From the NCBI RefSeq assembly GCF_900269665.1, contig NZ_LT985361.1:3420802-3484801 (forward strand): DNA of 64,000 nt, given 5' to 3'. Numbering within the stretch: position 1 is the stretch's first letter; every line of letters begins with the position of its first letter. This document shows positions 42,573-51,719 of this stretch, in pieces. The stretch comes from Nocardia suismassiliense. Lineage in GTDB: Bacteria > Actinomycetota > Actinomycetes > Mycobacteriales > Mycobacteriaceae. The notes under the pieces were generated by a model that did no database searches, was not told the origin of the DNA, and worked only from the letters and a program-made list of their open reading frames with translations. Made by a program: the position numbers and the translations under genes.

Positions 42573-43226
42573 GTGGAACTCTTCGCACTTTCTTGGGCGG
42601 CGTTGCGCACGGCCGTCGCCGAACTCTCGGATCAGGACTTCGAGCGGCCGTCCGGCTGTACCGGTTGGCTTGTGCGAGACCTGGTGTGCCACTTGATCAT
42701 CGACGCGCAAGACGTCTTGATCACCCTCGTGACGCCCACGACGGCCGAGCCGACCAGGGACGCGGTGACGTATTGGAAGGTCGTCGAACCACCCACCGGT
42801 GACGACCCGCTCGACGCGCTGATCGTCCGGCTGGCCGCCGCATACGAGGACCCCAACCTGCTGAAGTTCCACCTGGACGATGTCGGCTCCGCCGCAGGCC
42901 GCGCCGCCGAACTCGCCGATCCCGCCCTCCGCGTCAGCACCCAGGACCAGGTGATCACCGCGGGCGACTATCTCGGCGCGTACGTCATGGAGTGGACGCT
43001 GCATCACCTCGACCTGATCGCGCATCTCCCCGACGCCGCCGAACCACCCACCGACAGCCTGGCGCGCGCCCGCGAAATGCTCGAAAAGATTGCCGGCGCA
43101 CCGTTTCCCGCGTCATGGTCCGACAAGGACGCCCTGCTGATCGGCACCGGACGCCGGACCCCGACCGAAACCGAGCAAGCCGACCTCGGCGCACTGTCCG
43201 CGAAACTTCCACTCGCCCTTGGCTGA
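42573..43226 (+). CDS. Mycothiol-dependent maleylpyruvate isomerase-like protein
   Basis: Encodes 217 aa from GTG 42573 (a TTG at 42564 is in frame too). The TIGR03083-type layout is seen: WAALRTAVAELSDQDFERPS, GCTGWLVRDLVCHLIIDAQD with the first histidine, and YVMEWTLHHLDLIAHL with two further histidines. These three His residues bind zinc in the DinB-like helical core. In actinomycetes the family uses mycothiol for isomerisation or transfer reactions. No ribosome binding site is apparent; a TATTGCTAACT stretch just upstream resembles a -10 of a leaderless gene. Confidence 0.8.
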   Translation: MELFALSWAALRTAVAELSDQDFERPSGCTGWLVRDLVCHLIIDAQDVLITLVTPTTAEPTRDAVTYWKVVEPPTGDDPLDALIVRLAAAYEDPNLLKFHLDDVGSAAGRAAELADPALRVSTQDQVITAGDYLGAYVMEWTLHHLDLIAHLPDAAEPPTDSLARAREMLEKIAGAPFPASWSDKDALLIGTGRRTPTETEQADLGALSAKLPLALG

Positions 43227-43425
43227 TCGGACTTTCGGTGCGTCGGAGCCGGGCCGCCGGGAAATTCACGTCAGCAGGTGACGCCCTGCGCGTCCGGCGA
43301 TGCCCGTCGGCATATATCGGTTGTGGCATGCGTGCGAAGTGCCGCAGAATGGGCGGCCAATGCCAGGACCTGCGGAAATCCGGGATCAGTGCGACGCGTA
43401 CGCCGGAACGAGAATTGGGTGGTTC

Positions 43426-44850
43426 GTGTTCGATGTGATCATTGCCGGGTGCGGGCCGACCGGTGCGATGCTGGCCGCCGAACTGCGGCTGCACCAGGTA
43501 CGGGTACTCGTGGTGGAGAAGGAAACCGAGCCCACGTCGTTCGTCCGAATAGTCAGCCTGCACATGCGCAGTCTCGAACTGATGGCGATGCGCGGACTGC
43601 TGGATCGGCTACTCGAACGCGGCAGACAGCGCTCGGTCGGCGGAATCTTCGCCGCCATCAATAAACCCGCGCCCGAGGGCCTGGATTCCACGTACGCCTA
43701 TCTGCTCGGCATCCCGCAGCCGGTCCTCGAACACCAACTCGAAGAACATGCGACCGCACTGGGTGCGCAGGTTCGGCGCGGTGGTGCGGTGGTCGCTTTC
43801 GAGCAGGACGACGCGGGCGTGACCGTCGAACTGGCCGACGGCGAGCGCCTCCGGTCGCGTTACCTGGTCGGCTGCGACGGCGCCCGCAGCACGGTGCGCA
43901 AACTGCTCGGCGTCTGCTTCCCCGGCGAGCCCGCCCGGAGCGAGACGCTGATGGGTGAGCTGGAAACAGGCGTGCCGCCGGAGGAAATCGCCGCTACGGT
44001 GGCCGAAATCCACAAAACCGATAGGCGATTGCTGCTCAGGCCCTTCGGCGAAGGGGTCTATAGCGTGGTCGTCCCCGCCGCGGGGGTAAGCGATCGGACG
44101 GAACCGCCCACCCTCGATGATGTCAAACAACAGTTGCGTGCCATCGCCGGAACGGATTTCGGCGTCCATTCCCCGCGCTGGCTGTCCCGCTTCGGCGATG
44201 CCACCCGCCTGGCCGAACGTTATCGGGTCGGCCGGGTGCTGCTGGCCGGCGATGCGGCGCACATCCACCCGCCCATCGGCGGCCAGGGGCTCAATCTCGG
44301 TCTGCAGGACGCGGTCAATCTCGGCTGGAAACTGGCCGCGCAGATCCGCGGCTGGGCACCGGAAGCGCTGCTGGACACCTATCAGGATGAACGTCATCCG
44401 GTCGCCGCAGACGTGCTGGACAACACCCGCGCCCAGACGCAACTGCTGTCCACCGAACCGGGCCCGCAGGCCGTGCGCAGGCTGCTCACCGAACTGATGG
44501 ACTTCGATGAGGTGCACCGCTACCTGATCGAGAAGATCACCGCGATCGGCCTCCGCTACGACTTCGGCGCGGGCCCCGACCTGCTCGGCCGACGGCTGCG
44601 CGATATCGACCTGAAACAGGGCCGCCTCTACGATCGGCTGCGTCGGGGCCGTGGCCTGGTGCTCGACCGCACCGAGCGGCTGACCGTCAACGGCTGGTCG
44701 GACCGCGTCGATCTGATCGCGGATCCCGCTGCGGCACTGGATGTTCCAGCCATCCTGCTCCGGCCCGACGGCCACGTCGCCTGGATCGGCGAGCACCAGC
44801 CGGACCTGGACGAGCACCTCGCCCGCTGGTTCGGCAAGACCGCCAACTGA
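43426..44850 (+). CDS. FAD-dependent aromatic monooxygenase
   Basis: Encodes 474 aa from GTG 43426 (VFDVIIAGCGPTGAML), where the FAD-binding fold begins. Motifs of group A flavin hydroxylases: GCGPTGAML (GxGxxG), GCDGARSTVR (DG motif) and LLAGDAAHIHPPIGGQGLNL (GD motif). A C-terminal thioredoxin-like region follows (AAALDVPAILLRPDGHVAWI). This matches polyketide or aromatic-ring hydroxylases such as rifampicin- or tetracenomycin-type enzymes. The substrate is unknown; it follows the isomerase-like gene on the same strand but with a 200-bp gap. Confidence 0.9.
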   Translation: MFDVIIAGCGPTGAMLAAELRLHQVRVLVVEKETEPTSFVRIVSLHMRSLELMAMRGLLDRLLERGRQRSVGGIFAAINKPAPEGLDSTYAYLLGIPQPVLEHQLEEHATALGAQVRRGGAVVAFEQDDAGVTVELADGERLRSRYLVGCDGARSTVRKLLGVCFPGEPARSETLMGELETGVPPEEIAATVAEIHKTDRRLLLRPFGEGVYSVVVPAAGVSDRTEPPTLDDVKQQLRAIAGTDFGVHSPRWLSRFGDATRLAERYRVGRVLLAGDAAHIHPPIGGQGLNLGLQDAVNLGWKLAAQIRGWAPEALLDTYQDERHPVAADVLDNTRAQTQLLSTEPGPQAVRRLLTELMDFDEVHRYLIEKITAIGLRYDFGAGPDLLGRRLRDIDLKQGRLYDRLRRGRGLVLDRTERLTVNGWSDRVDLIADPAAALDVPAILLRPDGHVAWIGEHQPDLDEHLARWFGKTAN

Positions 44851-45033
44851 TTTCACGGGCCGACCATCCGCTGCGACAAGTTGCCGCACTACATTTGCGC
44901 AGCGCACCGGTTGCCGGAATCGGCTCTTGCCCTCCGCAACGCCGGTTTACAGTAGATCGACGGTCCAGTACGAGATGTCGGGTGCGTCAGGTAACGCCGG
45001 TGGATTCTCGTCGGAATTCGATGGAGGTCTAGC

Positions 45034-46020
45034 ATGGGCGTCGCCGTCAGGGCTGAAGGTTGTACGAAATCATTCGGTGCACAGCGCATTTGGCAGGATG
45101 TTTCACTGACGCTGCCGTATGGCGAGGTGAGCGCGCTACTGGGCCCGTCGGGCACCGGTAAGTCCGTTTTTCTGAAATCACTGATCGGCCTGCTGCGCCC
45201 GGAACGCGGCGCGATCTTTGTCGGCGACACCGATATCATGCGCTGCACCACCAAGGAGCTCTACGAGATTCGTAAACTCTTCGGCGTGCTGTTCCAGGAC
45301 GGCGCGCTGTTCGGCTCCATGACCCTCTTCGACAATGTCGCGTTCCCCCTTCGTGAGCACACGAAGAAGTCGGAGTCGCAGATCAAGAACATCGTCATGG
45401 AGAAACTCGAGCTGACCGGTCTGCTGGGTGATGAGAACAAGCTGCCCGGCGAGATCTCCGGCGGTATGCGTAAGCGCGCGGGCCTGGCCCGTGCCCTGGT
45501 GCTGGACCCGCAGATCATCCTGGTCGACGAGCCGGACTCCGGCCTGGACCCGGTGCGCACCTCGTACCTGAGCCAATTGTTGATCGACATCAACGCGCAG
45601 ATCGACGCGACGATTCTGATCGTCACGCACAACATCAATCTGGCGCGCACCGTGCCGGACAACATCGGCATGCTGTTCCGCCGCCAGCTGGTCATGTTCG
45701 GCCCGCGCGAGGTGTTGCTGACCTCCGACGAGCCGGTGGTCAAGCAGTTCCTCAACGGCCGCATGCAGGGCCCGATCGGCATGTCCGAGGAGAAGGACGA
45801 GGCCCAGATGGCGCGCGAGCAAGCGATATTCGACGCCGGGCACCACGACGGCGGCGCGCAGGAGGTCGAGGGCATCATTCCGCAGATGCAGGCGCAACCG
45901 GGCATGCCGGTGCGTCAGGCGGTGCTGCGCCGCAAGGAGCGGGTCCGCGAGATCATGCACACCCTGCCGCACGCCGCCCAAGCGGCGATCCGCGAATCGC
46001 TCGACCGCAACGACAACTGA
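45034..46020 (+). CDS. mceG: MceG/Mkl-type ABC ATPase for Mce lipid transporters
   Basis: Encodes 328 aa with GGAGGT ideally placed before ATG 45034. Walker A LLGPSGTGKSV, Q-loop FQDGALFGSMT, signature ISGGMRKRAGLARAL, Walker B IILVDEPDSGLD and switch His in VTHNINLART are all present. The ISGGMRKRAG signature and a C-terminal extension of about 80 residues (MSEEKDEAQMAREQ, then GIIPQMQAQPGMPVRQAV) are features of MceG, which energises all Mce complexes in mycobacteria and Nocardia. No mce or yrbE gene lies in the window, as is usual for mceG. A promoter may be TTGCCC/TACAGT near 44930-44960. Confidence 0.93.
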   Translation: MGVAVRAEGCTKSFGAQRIWQDVSLTLPYGEVSALLGPSGTGKSVFLKSLIGLLRPERGAIFVGDTDIMRCTTKELYEIRKLFGVLFQDGALFGSMTLFDNVAFPLREHTKKSESQIKNIVMEKLELTGLLGDENKLPGEISGGMRKRAGLARALVLDPQIILVDEPDSGLDPVRTSYLSQLLIDINAQIDATILIVTHNINLARTVPDNIGMLFRRQLVMFGPREVLLTSDEPVVKQFLNGRMQGPIGMSEEKDEAQMAREQAIFDAGHHDGGAQEVEGIIPQMQAQPGMPVRQAVLRRKERVREIMHTLPHAAQAAIRESLDRNDN

Positions 46021-46026
46021 CCGAGG

Positions 46027-47613
46027 TCAGCGGCCCGAAAGTCCTTGCCAGATCTGCCGGGACGCCGCCAGCGGGTCTGCCGCCACCATGGGCGGGGTGT
46101 CCCAAATTCGCGTCAGTGCCCCGTCAGTAGTGAAGACGGGCCAGCCGGGATCGCCGTTGGTGGCGAACGAGATCCACGAGGACCGCAGCTGCTCGGACAG
46201 TCGCAGTAGGCTCTCCGACGGCCGAGCGCCGCCGAGTACGAACGAGGCGAGTGGACTGTCGGTATTGCCGAAGGTTACCGGAATGTCCGCGACATGACAG
46301 GCACCGAGCGCGCCGCCCAAAGCCGGGCTGGCCCAAGCGAAGTCGTAGACGTAACTGCGCCCGCCCGCGGCCGTGTGCGCTTCCGCGAGCCAGATCGCGG
46401 GCATCCGGAACATGGCGTCGGAATACATGACCACGTAGAGCTCGGCGTCCGTCGAGCCCGGGTACGCCGCGCGATAGGCGGCCGGTGCCGAGGCGGGCAA
46501 GCCGAGATGCGCTGCGGTGGTGGACAAGTCGACCGTACGCAGCGGTGTCGGGCGGCGCGCCTTCGGTAGTCCGTGGCTGCGCATGCCGTGGGCGGTTATG
46601 CGCGCGAAGGTCGGCAGCGCCTTGAGCATCGCCGACGCGCTGGGTTTGATCAGCCCGCGACTCAACGCGAACAGGGTGAACTCGTCGCGGGTCGAGCCGG
46701 TGATCAGGTCGATGTCGCGGGCGACACCGGAGCCGAGCGCGAGCCAGGGTTTGTCCACCACGGTGACGCCGTCGATCACCGGAGTGAACGCGGTGATCGC
46801 TTCCGGCGTGGTCCACGCGCCCGGGTCGGCCTCCATCGCGGCGAGCGGCTCGTCCTGCACGGACAGCAGGGCCAGCGGCGGCTGCGTCGCCAGCTCGGCC
46901 GGCGCGACCCCGAGGGCGGCGGCGGTGAGCTCGGCGATCCGCTGCGCCTCGTGCTCGGGCAGCAGGCGGGCCGCCGGGCTCTGCACGATGGCGCGCCGGA
47001 ACAGTCCGCGGGCGGCCGGCGCGGAAAGCAGTGCGGCGATGGACAGTCCGCCGCCGGATTCGCCGAAGAGGGTCACCTTGTCCGGGTCGCCACCGAAGGC
47101 GGCGATGTTGTCGTGCACCCAGCGCAGTGCGGCGGTCTGGTCGAGGAAGCCACGATTGGCGGGATGGCCCGGCACGAAGCCGAAGCCTTCGAAGCCGACT
47201 CGATAGTTGAACGTCACCAGGACGACGCCGCCGCGGGCCAGCGTCGCGCCGTCGTGCGCCGGGTCGCTGGACGAGCCCGCCTTCCAGCCGCCGCCGTGAA
47301 TCCACACCAGCACCGGCAGCCGGTCGCCGGTGCCGCCCGGTGTCCAGACGTTCACGCTGAGGCAGTCGAGTCCGTCGGCGGGCCGCCACAGCGGCGGGGT
47401 GCCGGGTGTCAGCGGCAACTGCGGCGGCGCGACGCTGTAGTGCAGGGCCGGGCGGATACCGGCCCAGCTTTCGGGCGGGACGGGGGCTTGCATGCGCAGC
47501 GGCCCCTCCGGCGCGGCGGCGTACGGGATGCCCTTGAAGACGGAGAGTTCGCCGTCCCGGCGCCCTTCGACGGCACCCGCGGTGGTGGTGACGACAACTC
47601 CCACGGAACTCAC
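46027..47613 (-). CDS. Type-B carboxylesterase/lipase
   Basis: Encodes 528 aa from GTG 47613, overlapping the RidA stop as GTGA. The carboxylesterase type B pattern is clear: FKGIPYAAAPEGPLRMQAP, the oxyanion WIHGGGWKAGSS, the signature TLFGESGGGLSIAALL with the nucleophile Ser, GSTRDEFTLF with the acid, and a late His in GALGACHVADIPV. No signal peptide is visible. As the last gene of an aromatic CoA operon it may hydrolyse an ester, amide or lactone intermediate, or release the ligase substrate from an ester. Confidence 0.9.
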   Translation of the reverse strand: MSSVGVVVTTTAGAVEGRRDGELSVFKGIPYAAAPEGPLRMQAPVPPESWAGIRPALHYSVAPPQLPLTPGTPPLWRPADGLDCLSVNVWTPGGTGDRLPVLVWIHGGGWKAGSSSDPAHDGATLARGGVVLVTFNYRVGFEGFGFVPGHPANRGFLDQTAALRWVHDNIAAFGGDPDKVTLFGESGGGLSIAALLSAPAARGLFRRAIVQSPAARLLPEHEAQRIAELTAAALGVAPAELATQPPLALLSVQDEPLAAMEADPGAWTTPEAITAFTPVIDGVTVVDKPWLALGSGVARDIDLITGSTRDEFTLFALSRGLIKPSASAMLKALPTFARITAHGMRSHGLPKARRPTPLRTVDLSTTAAHLGLPASAPAAYRAAYPGSTDAELYVVMYSDAMFRMPAIWLAEAHTAAGGRSYVYDFAWASPALGGALGACHVADIPVTFGNTDSPLASFVLGGARPSESLLRLSEQLRSSWISFATNGDPGWPVFTTDGALTRIWDTPPMVAADPLAASRQIWQGLSGR

Positions 47614-48029
47614 TCCTGCTCTGCCGGAACGTCATCGGGGTCCGGAATCACGGCGGTGACCTCGATCTCGACCTTGGCGTCCTTTTCGACCAGGCGACTC
47701 ACTTCCACCGCGGTCATCGCCGCCTGGAAGCTGCCGATGATCTCCCGGAAGGCCACCCCGATCTCGCGATACGCTTGCACGTACGCGTCGACATCGGTGA
47801 CGTACCAGGTCATTCGCACGATGTGCGCGGGCTGCGCGCCCGCCTCGGCGAGCACCGCCACGACATTGCGCAGCGCTTGGCGCGCCTGGTCGGCGATATC
47901 GGGAGACTGGATCACGCCGTCGGCGTCCCAGCCGATCATGCCGGCCACGAACACCAGTTCCCCGCGTGCGGCAACGCCGTTGGCGTACCCGCGCGGACGC
48001 GGCCACCCCGGCGGCTGCAATACCCTCAT
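47610..48029 (-). CDS. RidA family enamine/imine deaminase-like protein
   Basis: Encodes 139 aa. The RidA/YjgF fold is shown by YANGVAARGELVFVAGMIGW, IADQARQALRNVVAVLAEAG, HIVRMTWYVTDVDAYVQAY and the C-terminal DAKVEIEVTAVIP. The classical active arginine motif (C-I/V-R...) is not in its usual form: the region reads VTAVIPDPDD, so activity may differ from housekeeping RidA. ATGA overlap with the ligase gene upstream and GTGA overlap with the esterase gene downstream show tight coupling. RidA enzymes hydrolyse enamines and imines, which fits removal of nitrogen from an aminocyclohexene-CoA intermediate. Confidence 0.88.
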   Translation of the reverse strand: MRVLQPPGWPRPRGYANGVAARGELVFVAGMIGWDADGVIQSPDIADQARQALRNVVAVLAEAGAQPAHIVRMTWYVTDVDAYVQAYREIGVAFREIIGSFQAAMTAVEVSRLVEKDAKVEIEVTAVIPDPDDVPAEQE

Positions 48030-49663
48030 TCGTCGGCTCCCGAATCACTCTGCACCGCAGCAGGTTCCCGCAGCCGAAAGCGCTGTAGCTTGCCGGTCGG
48101 TGTGCGCGGCAGGGCATCGACGAACGCGATGGCCCTCGGATACTTGTACGGCGCCACCGCCTGTTTCACGAAATCCTGCAACTCCGCCACCATCCCGTCG
48201 TTTGCCTCGACCTCCGCGCGCAACACCACATACGCCTTGACGATCTGACCGCGATCTTCGTCGGGCACGCCGACCACCGCACAATCGACCACCGCGGCAT
48301 GCCCCGCCAGCGCGTCCTCCACCTCCGGTGCGGCGATGTTGTAGCCGGACGACACGATCATGTCGTCGGAGCGTGCCTGATAGTGGAAGTAGCCGTCGAC
48401 GTCGACCGAGTAGGCGTCACCGGTGTAGTTCCAGCCGTCGCGCACGTACACGGTCTGCCGGTCGTCGGCGAGGTAACGACAGCCAGTCGGACCGCGCACC
48501 GCGAGCAGACCGATCTCGCCGGGGCCCAACGGGTTTCCCGCTTCGTCCACGACGCGCGCCTGATAGCCGGGCACCGGCAGACCGGTCGCGCCGGGCCGGG
48601 CATGCGCCTCGTCGGCGGCGATGAAGATGTGCAACATCTCGGTGGCGCCGATGCCGTCGATCAGCTCGAGGCCGGTGGCGGCGCGCCAGCGGGCCCGGGT
48701 GCTCGGCGGCAGCGGTTCGCCCGCCGAGACACATTTGCGCAGCGAAGTGCCGCGCAGGTCGTAGCGGGCGAGGATGCGATAGGAGGTCGGCGCGGTGAAC
48801 AGCACGGTCGCGCCGAACTCGGTGATCGCGTCGAGCAGCAGTGGGGGAGTCGCCTGTGGCAGCAGCACCGCCGAGGCGCCCACCGACATCGGAAACAGCA
48901 GCAGCCCGCCCAGGCCGAAGGTGAAGGCCAGTGGCGGGCTGCCGATGAACACGTCGTCGGGCGCCGGGCGCAGGATGTGCTGCGGGAAGCAGTGGCAGAT
49001 CGCCATGACGTCGCGGTGGAAGTGCATGGTGGCCTTGGGAATTCCGGTGGTGCCGGAGGTGAAGGCGATGAGGCAGACGTCGTCGGCGGCGGTGGCCACC
49101 GTGTCGAACCGGCCGTCGTGGCGCGTCATCAGCGCCTCGAGCCCCTCGTCGGAGGTGCTGTGGAAGTAGCGGATCCGGTCGAGCGCCGGGCACGTTGCCG
49201 CGACCGCCTCGACCCGGGCGGACAGCGCGACATCGCAGAGCGCGTGCGTGATTCGCGCCTTCTCGACGATCTGGGTGAGCTCCTTGACCCGTAGCAGCGG
49301 CATAGCCGTCACGGCGATGCCACCCGCCTTCATGACGGCGAACCAGCAGGCCGCGAGCATGGGCGTGTTCGGGGCATTCAGTAGCACGCGGTTGCCCGGC
49401 ACCAGGCCCATATCGTGCACCAGCACCGCCGCGATGCGGTTGGCTCGGTCGTTCAGATCGGCGTAGGTCCACCGCGGTCCACCCGGCGCCTGCACGCACA
49501 GGCGGTCGCCGTTGCCGTCGGTCAGGTGGCGTTCGAGTAGTTCACTCGCGCAATTGAGTTGGGCCGGGAACTGGAGTTCGGGCAGGTCGAACCGGAGGTC
49601 CGGCCACTGGTCGAGCGGGGGCAGGTTGTCACGGGCGAAGGTATCGAGGTGCGCGCTTGTCAT
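48026..49663 (-). CDS. Benzoate-CoA-ligase family AMP-forming ligase (2-aminobenzoate-CoA ligase-like)
   Basis: Encodes 545 aa. Adenylate-forming motifs: AFTSGTTGIPKATMHFH (P-loop), DGIGATEMLHIFIA, DGWNYTGDAYSVDVDGYFHY and the final PRTPTGKLQRF with the catalytic Lys. The N-terminal layout and ATEMLHIFIA are typical of the benzoate/2-aminobenzoate-CoA ligase branch rather than of acetyl-CoA synthetases or long-chain ligases. It activates an aromatic acid to its CoA thioester, the first step of the operon's pathway. The stop overlaps the RidA start as ATGA. Confidence 0.9.
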   Translation of the reverse strand: MTSAHLDTFARDNLPPLDQWPDLRFDLPELQFPAQLNCASELLERHLTDGNGDRLCVQAPGGPRWTYADLNDRANRIAAVLVHDMGLVPGNRVLLNAPNTPMLAACWFAVMKAGGIAVTAMPLLRVKELTQIVEKARITHALCDVALSARVEAVAATCPALDRIRYFHSTSDEGLEALMTRHDGRFDTVATAADDVCLIAFTSGTTGIPKATMHFHRDVMAICHCFPQHILRPAPDDVFIGSPPLAFTFGLGGLLLFPMSVGASAVLLPQATPPLLLDAITEFGATVLFTAPTSYRILARYDLRGTSLRKCVSAGEPLPPSTRARWRAATGLELIDGIGATEMLHIFIAADEAHARPGATGLPVPGYQARVVDEAGNPLGPGEIGLLAVRGPTGCRYLADDRQTVYVRDGWNYTGDAYSVDVDGYFHYQARSDDMIVSSGYNIAAPEVEDALAGHAAVVDCAVVGVPDEDRGQIVKAYVVLRAEVEANDGMVAELQDFVKQAVAPYKYPRAIAFVDALPRTPTGKLQRFRLREPAAVQSDSGADE

Positions 49664-49698
49664 GGTCGAACCTTGTGGGAGAGAAGGAAAATCGTGGG

Positions 49699-50865
49699 TC
49701 AGGTGTTCGCGGTGTCCCGCAGGAGTTCACGGGCGATGATCAGCTGCTGCACCTCGGTGGCGCCCTCGTAGATGCGCAGCGCCCGGATGTCGCGGTAAAG
49801 CCGCTCGACCGGCCGGTCGCGGACCACCCCGAGGGCGCCCCACATCTGGACGGCGGCGTCGATAACCCGTTGGGCGCCTTCGGTCGCGGCCATCTTCGCC
49901 ATGGCGGCCTCGCGGGTTACGGGCCGTCCTTGATCGCGCTGCCAGGCCGCGCGGTAGGTGAGCAGGGCGGTCGCGTCGATCGTGGTGGCCATCTGGGCGA
50001 GTTCGGCCCGGGTCAGCTGGAAGTCGGCCAGTACGCCGCCGAACATCTGCCGGGAGGTCACGCGGGCGAGTGCCTCGGCCATGGCGTGCCTGGCGAAGCC
50101 GACGGCGGCGGCTGCCACGGAGGTCCGGAAGATGTCGAGAGTGCGCATCGCGAGGCCGAATCCCGCGCCCGGTTCGCCCAACAGTCTCGTCGCGGGTATT
50201 CGGCAGCCGTCGAAGCGGAGCCGCGCGAGTGGATGCGGGGCGATCACGTCGATCCGTTCGGCGATGTGCAGGCCCGGGTTGTCCGCGTCGACGAGGAACG
50301 CCGAGATGCCCCGTGCGCCTTCGTCTTCCCCCGTCCGGGCGAAGACCACGTAGAAGTCCGCGATACCGCCGTTGGAGATCCACGTCTTCTCCCCGTCGAT
50401 GACGAACTCGTCGCCGTCGGCGCGTGCGGCGCACGACAGCGCGGCGGCGTCGGAGCCCGCGTCGGTCTCCGAGAGCGCGAACGCCGCGATCGCCGTACCG
50501 GCGGCCACCCGGGGCAGGTAGTGGCGCTTCTGCTCCTCGGTGCCGGCGAGGCTGATCGCGCCGGAGCCGAGTCCCTGCATGGCGAACGCGAAGTCGGCGA
50601 GTGCGTCGTGCTCGGCCAGGATCTCGCGAGCCAGACATACTGCGCGCGTGTCGATCCGGTCGTGACTTCCGCCGAACGCGGTACCGGCGACGGTGTGTCG
50701 CAGCCAGCCTGCATCGCCGAGAGCGCGAACCAGCTGACGGCAGCGGTCGTCGAGATCGGCGCCACCGTCCTCGGCCAGCTGATCGGCGGCCCAAGCACGC
50801 AGTGTGGCGGCGAGTTTCCGGTGCTCGTCCTCGAAAAAGGGCCAGTCCCAGTGTTCTTCGGGCAT
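49699..50865 (-). CDS. Acyl-CoA dehydrogenase
   Basis: Encodes 388 aa from ATG 50865 (MPEEHWDWPFFEDEHRKLAA). Motifs: FALSETDAGSDAAAL, GEKTWISNGGIADFYVVFAR, EPGAGFGLAMRTLDIFRTSV, and the C-terminal QMWGALGVV and RIYEGATEVQQLIIAR, where the Glu of YEG is the probable catalytic base. This is a complete FAD acyl-CoA dehydrogenase. Within the operon it would oxidise the alicyclic or ring-opened CoA intermediate in a beta-oxidation-like step. Only 2 bp separate it from the crotonase stop. Confidence 0.92.
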   Translation of the reverse strand: MPEEHWDWPFFEDEHRKLAATLRAWAADQLAEDGGADLDDRCRQLVRALGDAGWLRHTVAGTAFGGSHDRIDTRAVCLAREILAEHDALADFAFAMQGLGSGAISLAGTEEQKRHYLPRVAAGTAIAAFALSETDAGSDAAALSCAARADGDEFVIDGEKTWISNGGIADFYVVFARTGEDEGARGISAFLVDADNPGLHIAERIDVIAPHPLARLRFDGCRIPATRLLGEPGAGFGLAMRTLDIFRTSVAAAAVGFARHAMAEALARVTSRQMFGGVLADFQLTRAELAQMATTIDATALLTYRAAWQRDQGRPVTREAAMAKMAATEGAQRVIDAAVQMWGALGVVRDRPVERLYRDIRALRIYEGATEVQQLIIARELLRDTANT

Positions 50866-50867
50866 CG

Positions 50868-51719
50868 CTAGTTCCCTTCGAACTTCGGGCGTTGCTTGGC
50901 CCGGAACGCGTGGTAGGCGCGCGCGAAATCCTCGGTGAGCATGCACAGGGCCTGCGCCTGCGCCTCGGCTTCGATGGCCTGATCCACCGTCATCGACCAC
51001 TCCTGGTGCAGCATGGTTTTGGTGATGCCCTGGGCGAAGGTCGGTCCCTCGGCCAGGCGGCGCGCGAGCTGCCCGGCGGCGTCGAGCACCTCGTCCGGTT
51101 CCGCGAGCTGGTTGAAGAACCCCCACGCGTACGCCTCGTCGCCGGTCATCGCGCGGCCGGTGTAGAGCAGCTCGGAGGCGCGGCCCTGCCCGATGATCCG
51201 CGGCAGCATCGCGCACGCCCCCATATCGCACCCGGCGAGCCCGACCCGGGTGAACAGGAACGCCGTGGTGCTGCGGGCGGTGCCGACGCGCAGATCGGAC
51301 GCCATCGCCAGGATCGCGCCCGCACCCGCGCAGACACCGTCGACGGCGGCCACGATCGGTTGCGGGCAGGCCCGCATCGCTTTGACCAGGTCGCCGGTCA
51401 TCCTGGTGAACCTCAGCAGCTCCGGTGCGGGCAGCGCGATCAGCGGGCCGATGATGTCGTGCACATCGCCACCGGAGCAGAAGTTCGCCCCGGCGCCGTG
51501 CAGCACGATCACCGTGACATCGTCGGCATAGGCCAAGCGGCGGAACAGATCTCGCAGTTCGGCGTAGGAGTCGAAGGTCAGCGGGTTCTTGCGCTCCGGG
51601 CGATCCAGCACGATCGTGCCGACACCCTCGTGCACCTGCCAGCGGAAGTGGGTGCTCGCGTAGTCGGCGAGTGTCGTGCGGTTGGCCGCGCGCAGGGCGG
51701 GGTCGAGATTCTGGGTCAT
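50868..51719 (-). CDS. Crotonase-family protein (enoyl-CoA hydratase-like)
   Basis: Encodes 283 aa from ATG 51719, overlapping the MarR stop by one base. Oxyanion-hole segments are present: HGAGANFCSGGDVHDIIGPL and VDGVCAGAGAILAMASDLRV. At the two positions of the usual hydratase glutamates the sequence reads AGAILAM (Ile in place of Glu144) and FTRVGLAGCDMGACAMLPRI (Arg in place of Glu164), with a conserved Asp in GCDMGA. That suggests it is not a simple hydratase; crotonases such as MenB or BadI use an Asp/Tyr at this place for cyclisation or ring hydrolysis. A ring-opening role would suit the operon. Confidence 0.88.
   Translation of the reverse strand: MTQNLDPALRAANRTTLADYASTHFRWQVHEGVGTIVLDRPERKNPLTFDSYAELRDLFRRLAYADDVTVIVLHGAGANFCSGGDVHDIIGPLIALPAPELLRFTRMTGDLVKAMRACPQPIVAAVDGVCAGAGAILAMASDLRVGTARSTTAFLFTRVGLAGCDMGACAMLPRIIGQGRASELLYTGRAMTGDEAYAWGFFNQLAEPDEVLDAAGQLARRLAEGPTFAQGITKTMLHQEWSMTVDQAIEAEAQAQALCMLTEDFARAYHAFRAKQRPKFEGN

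Noticed and set aside
46573..48240. 555-codon plus-strand frame across the esterase, RidA and ligase genes
   Set aside because: Antisense to three genes with strong family motifs and coupled starts.
49699..51231. Upstream extension of the acyl-CoA dehydrogenase frame to 510 codons
   Set aside because: The extra 122 codons overlap the crotonase gene out of frame and are arginine-rich; the family N-terminus starts at 50865.
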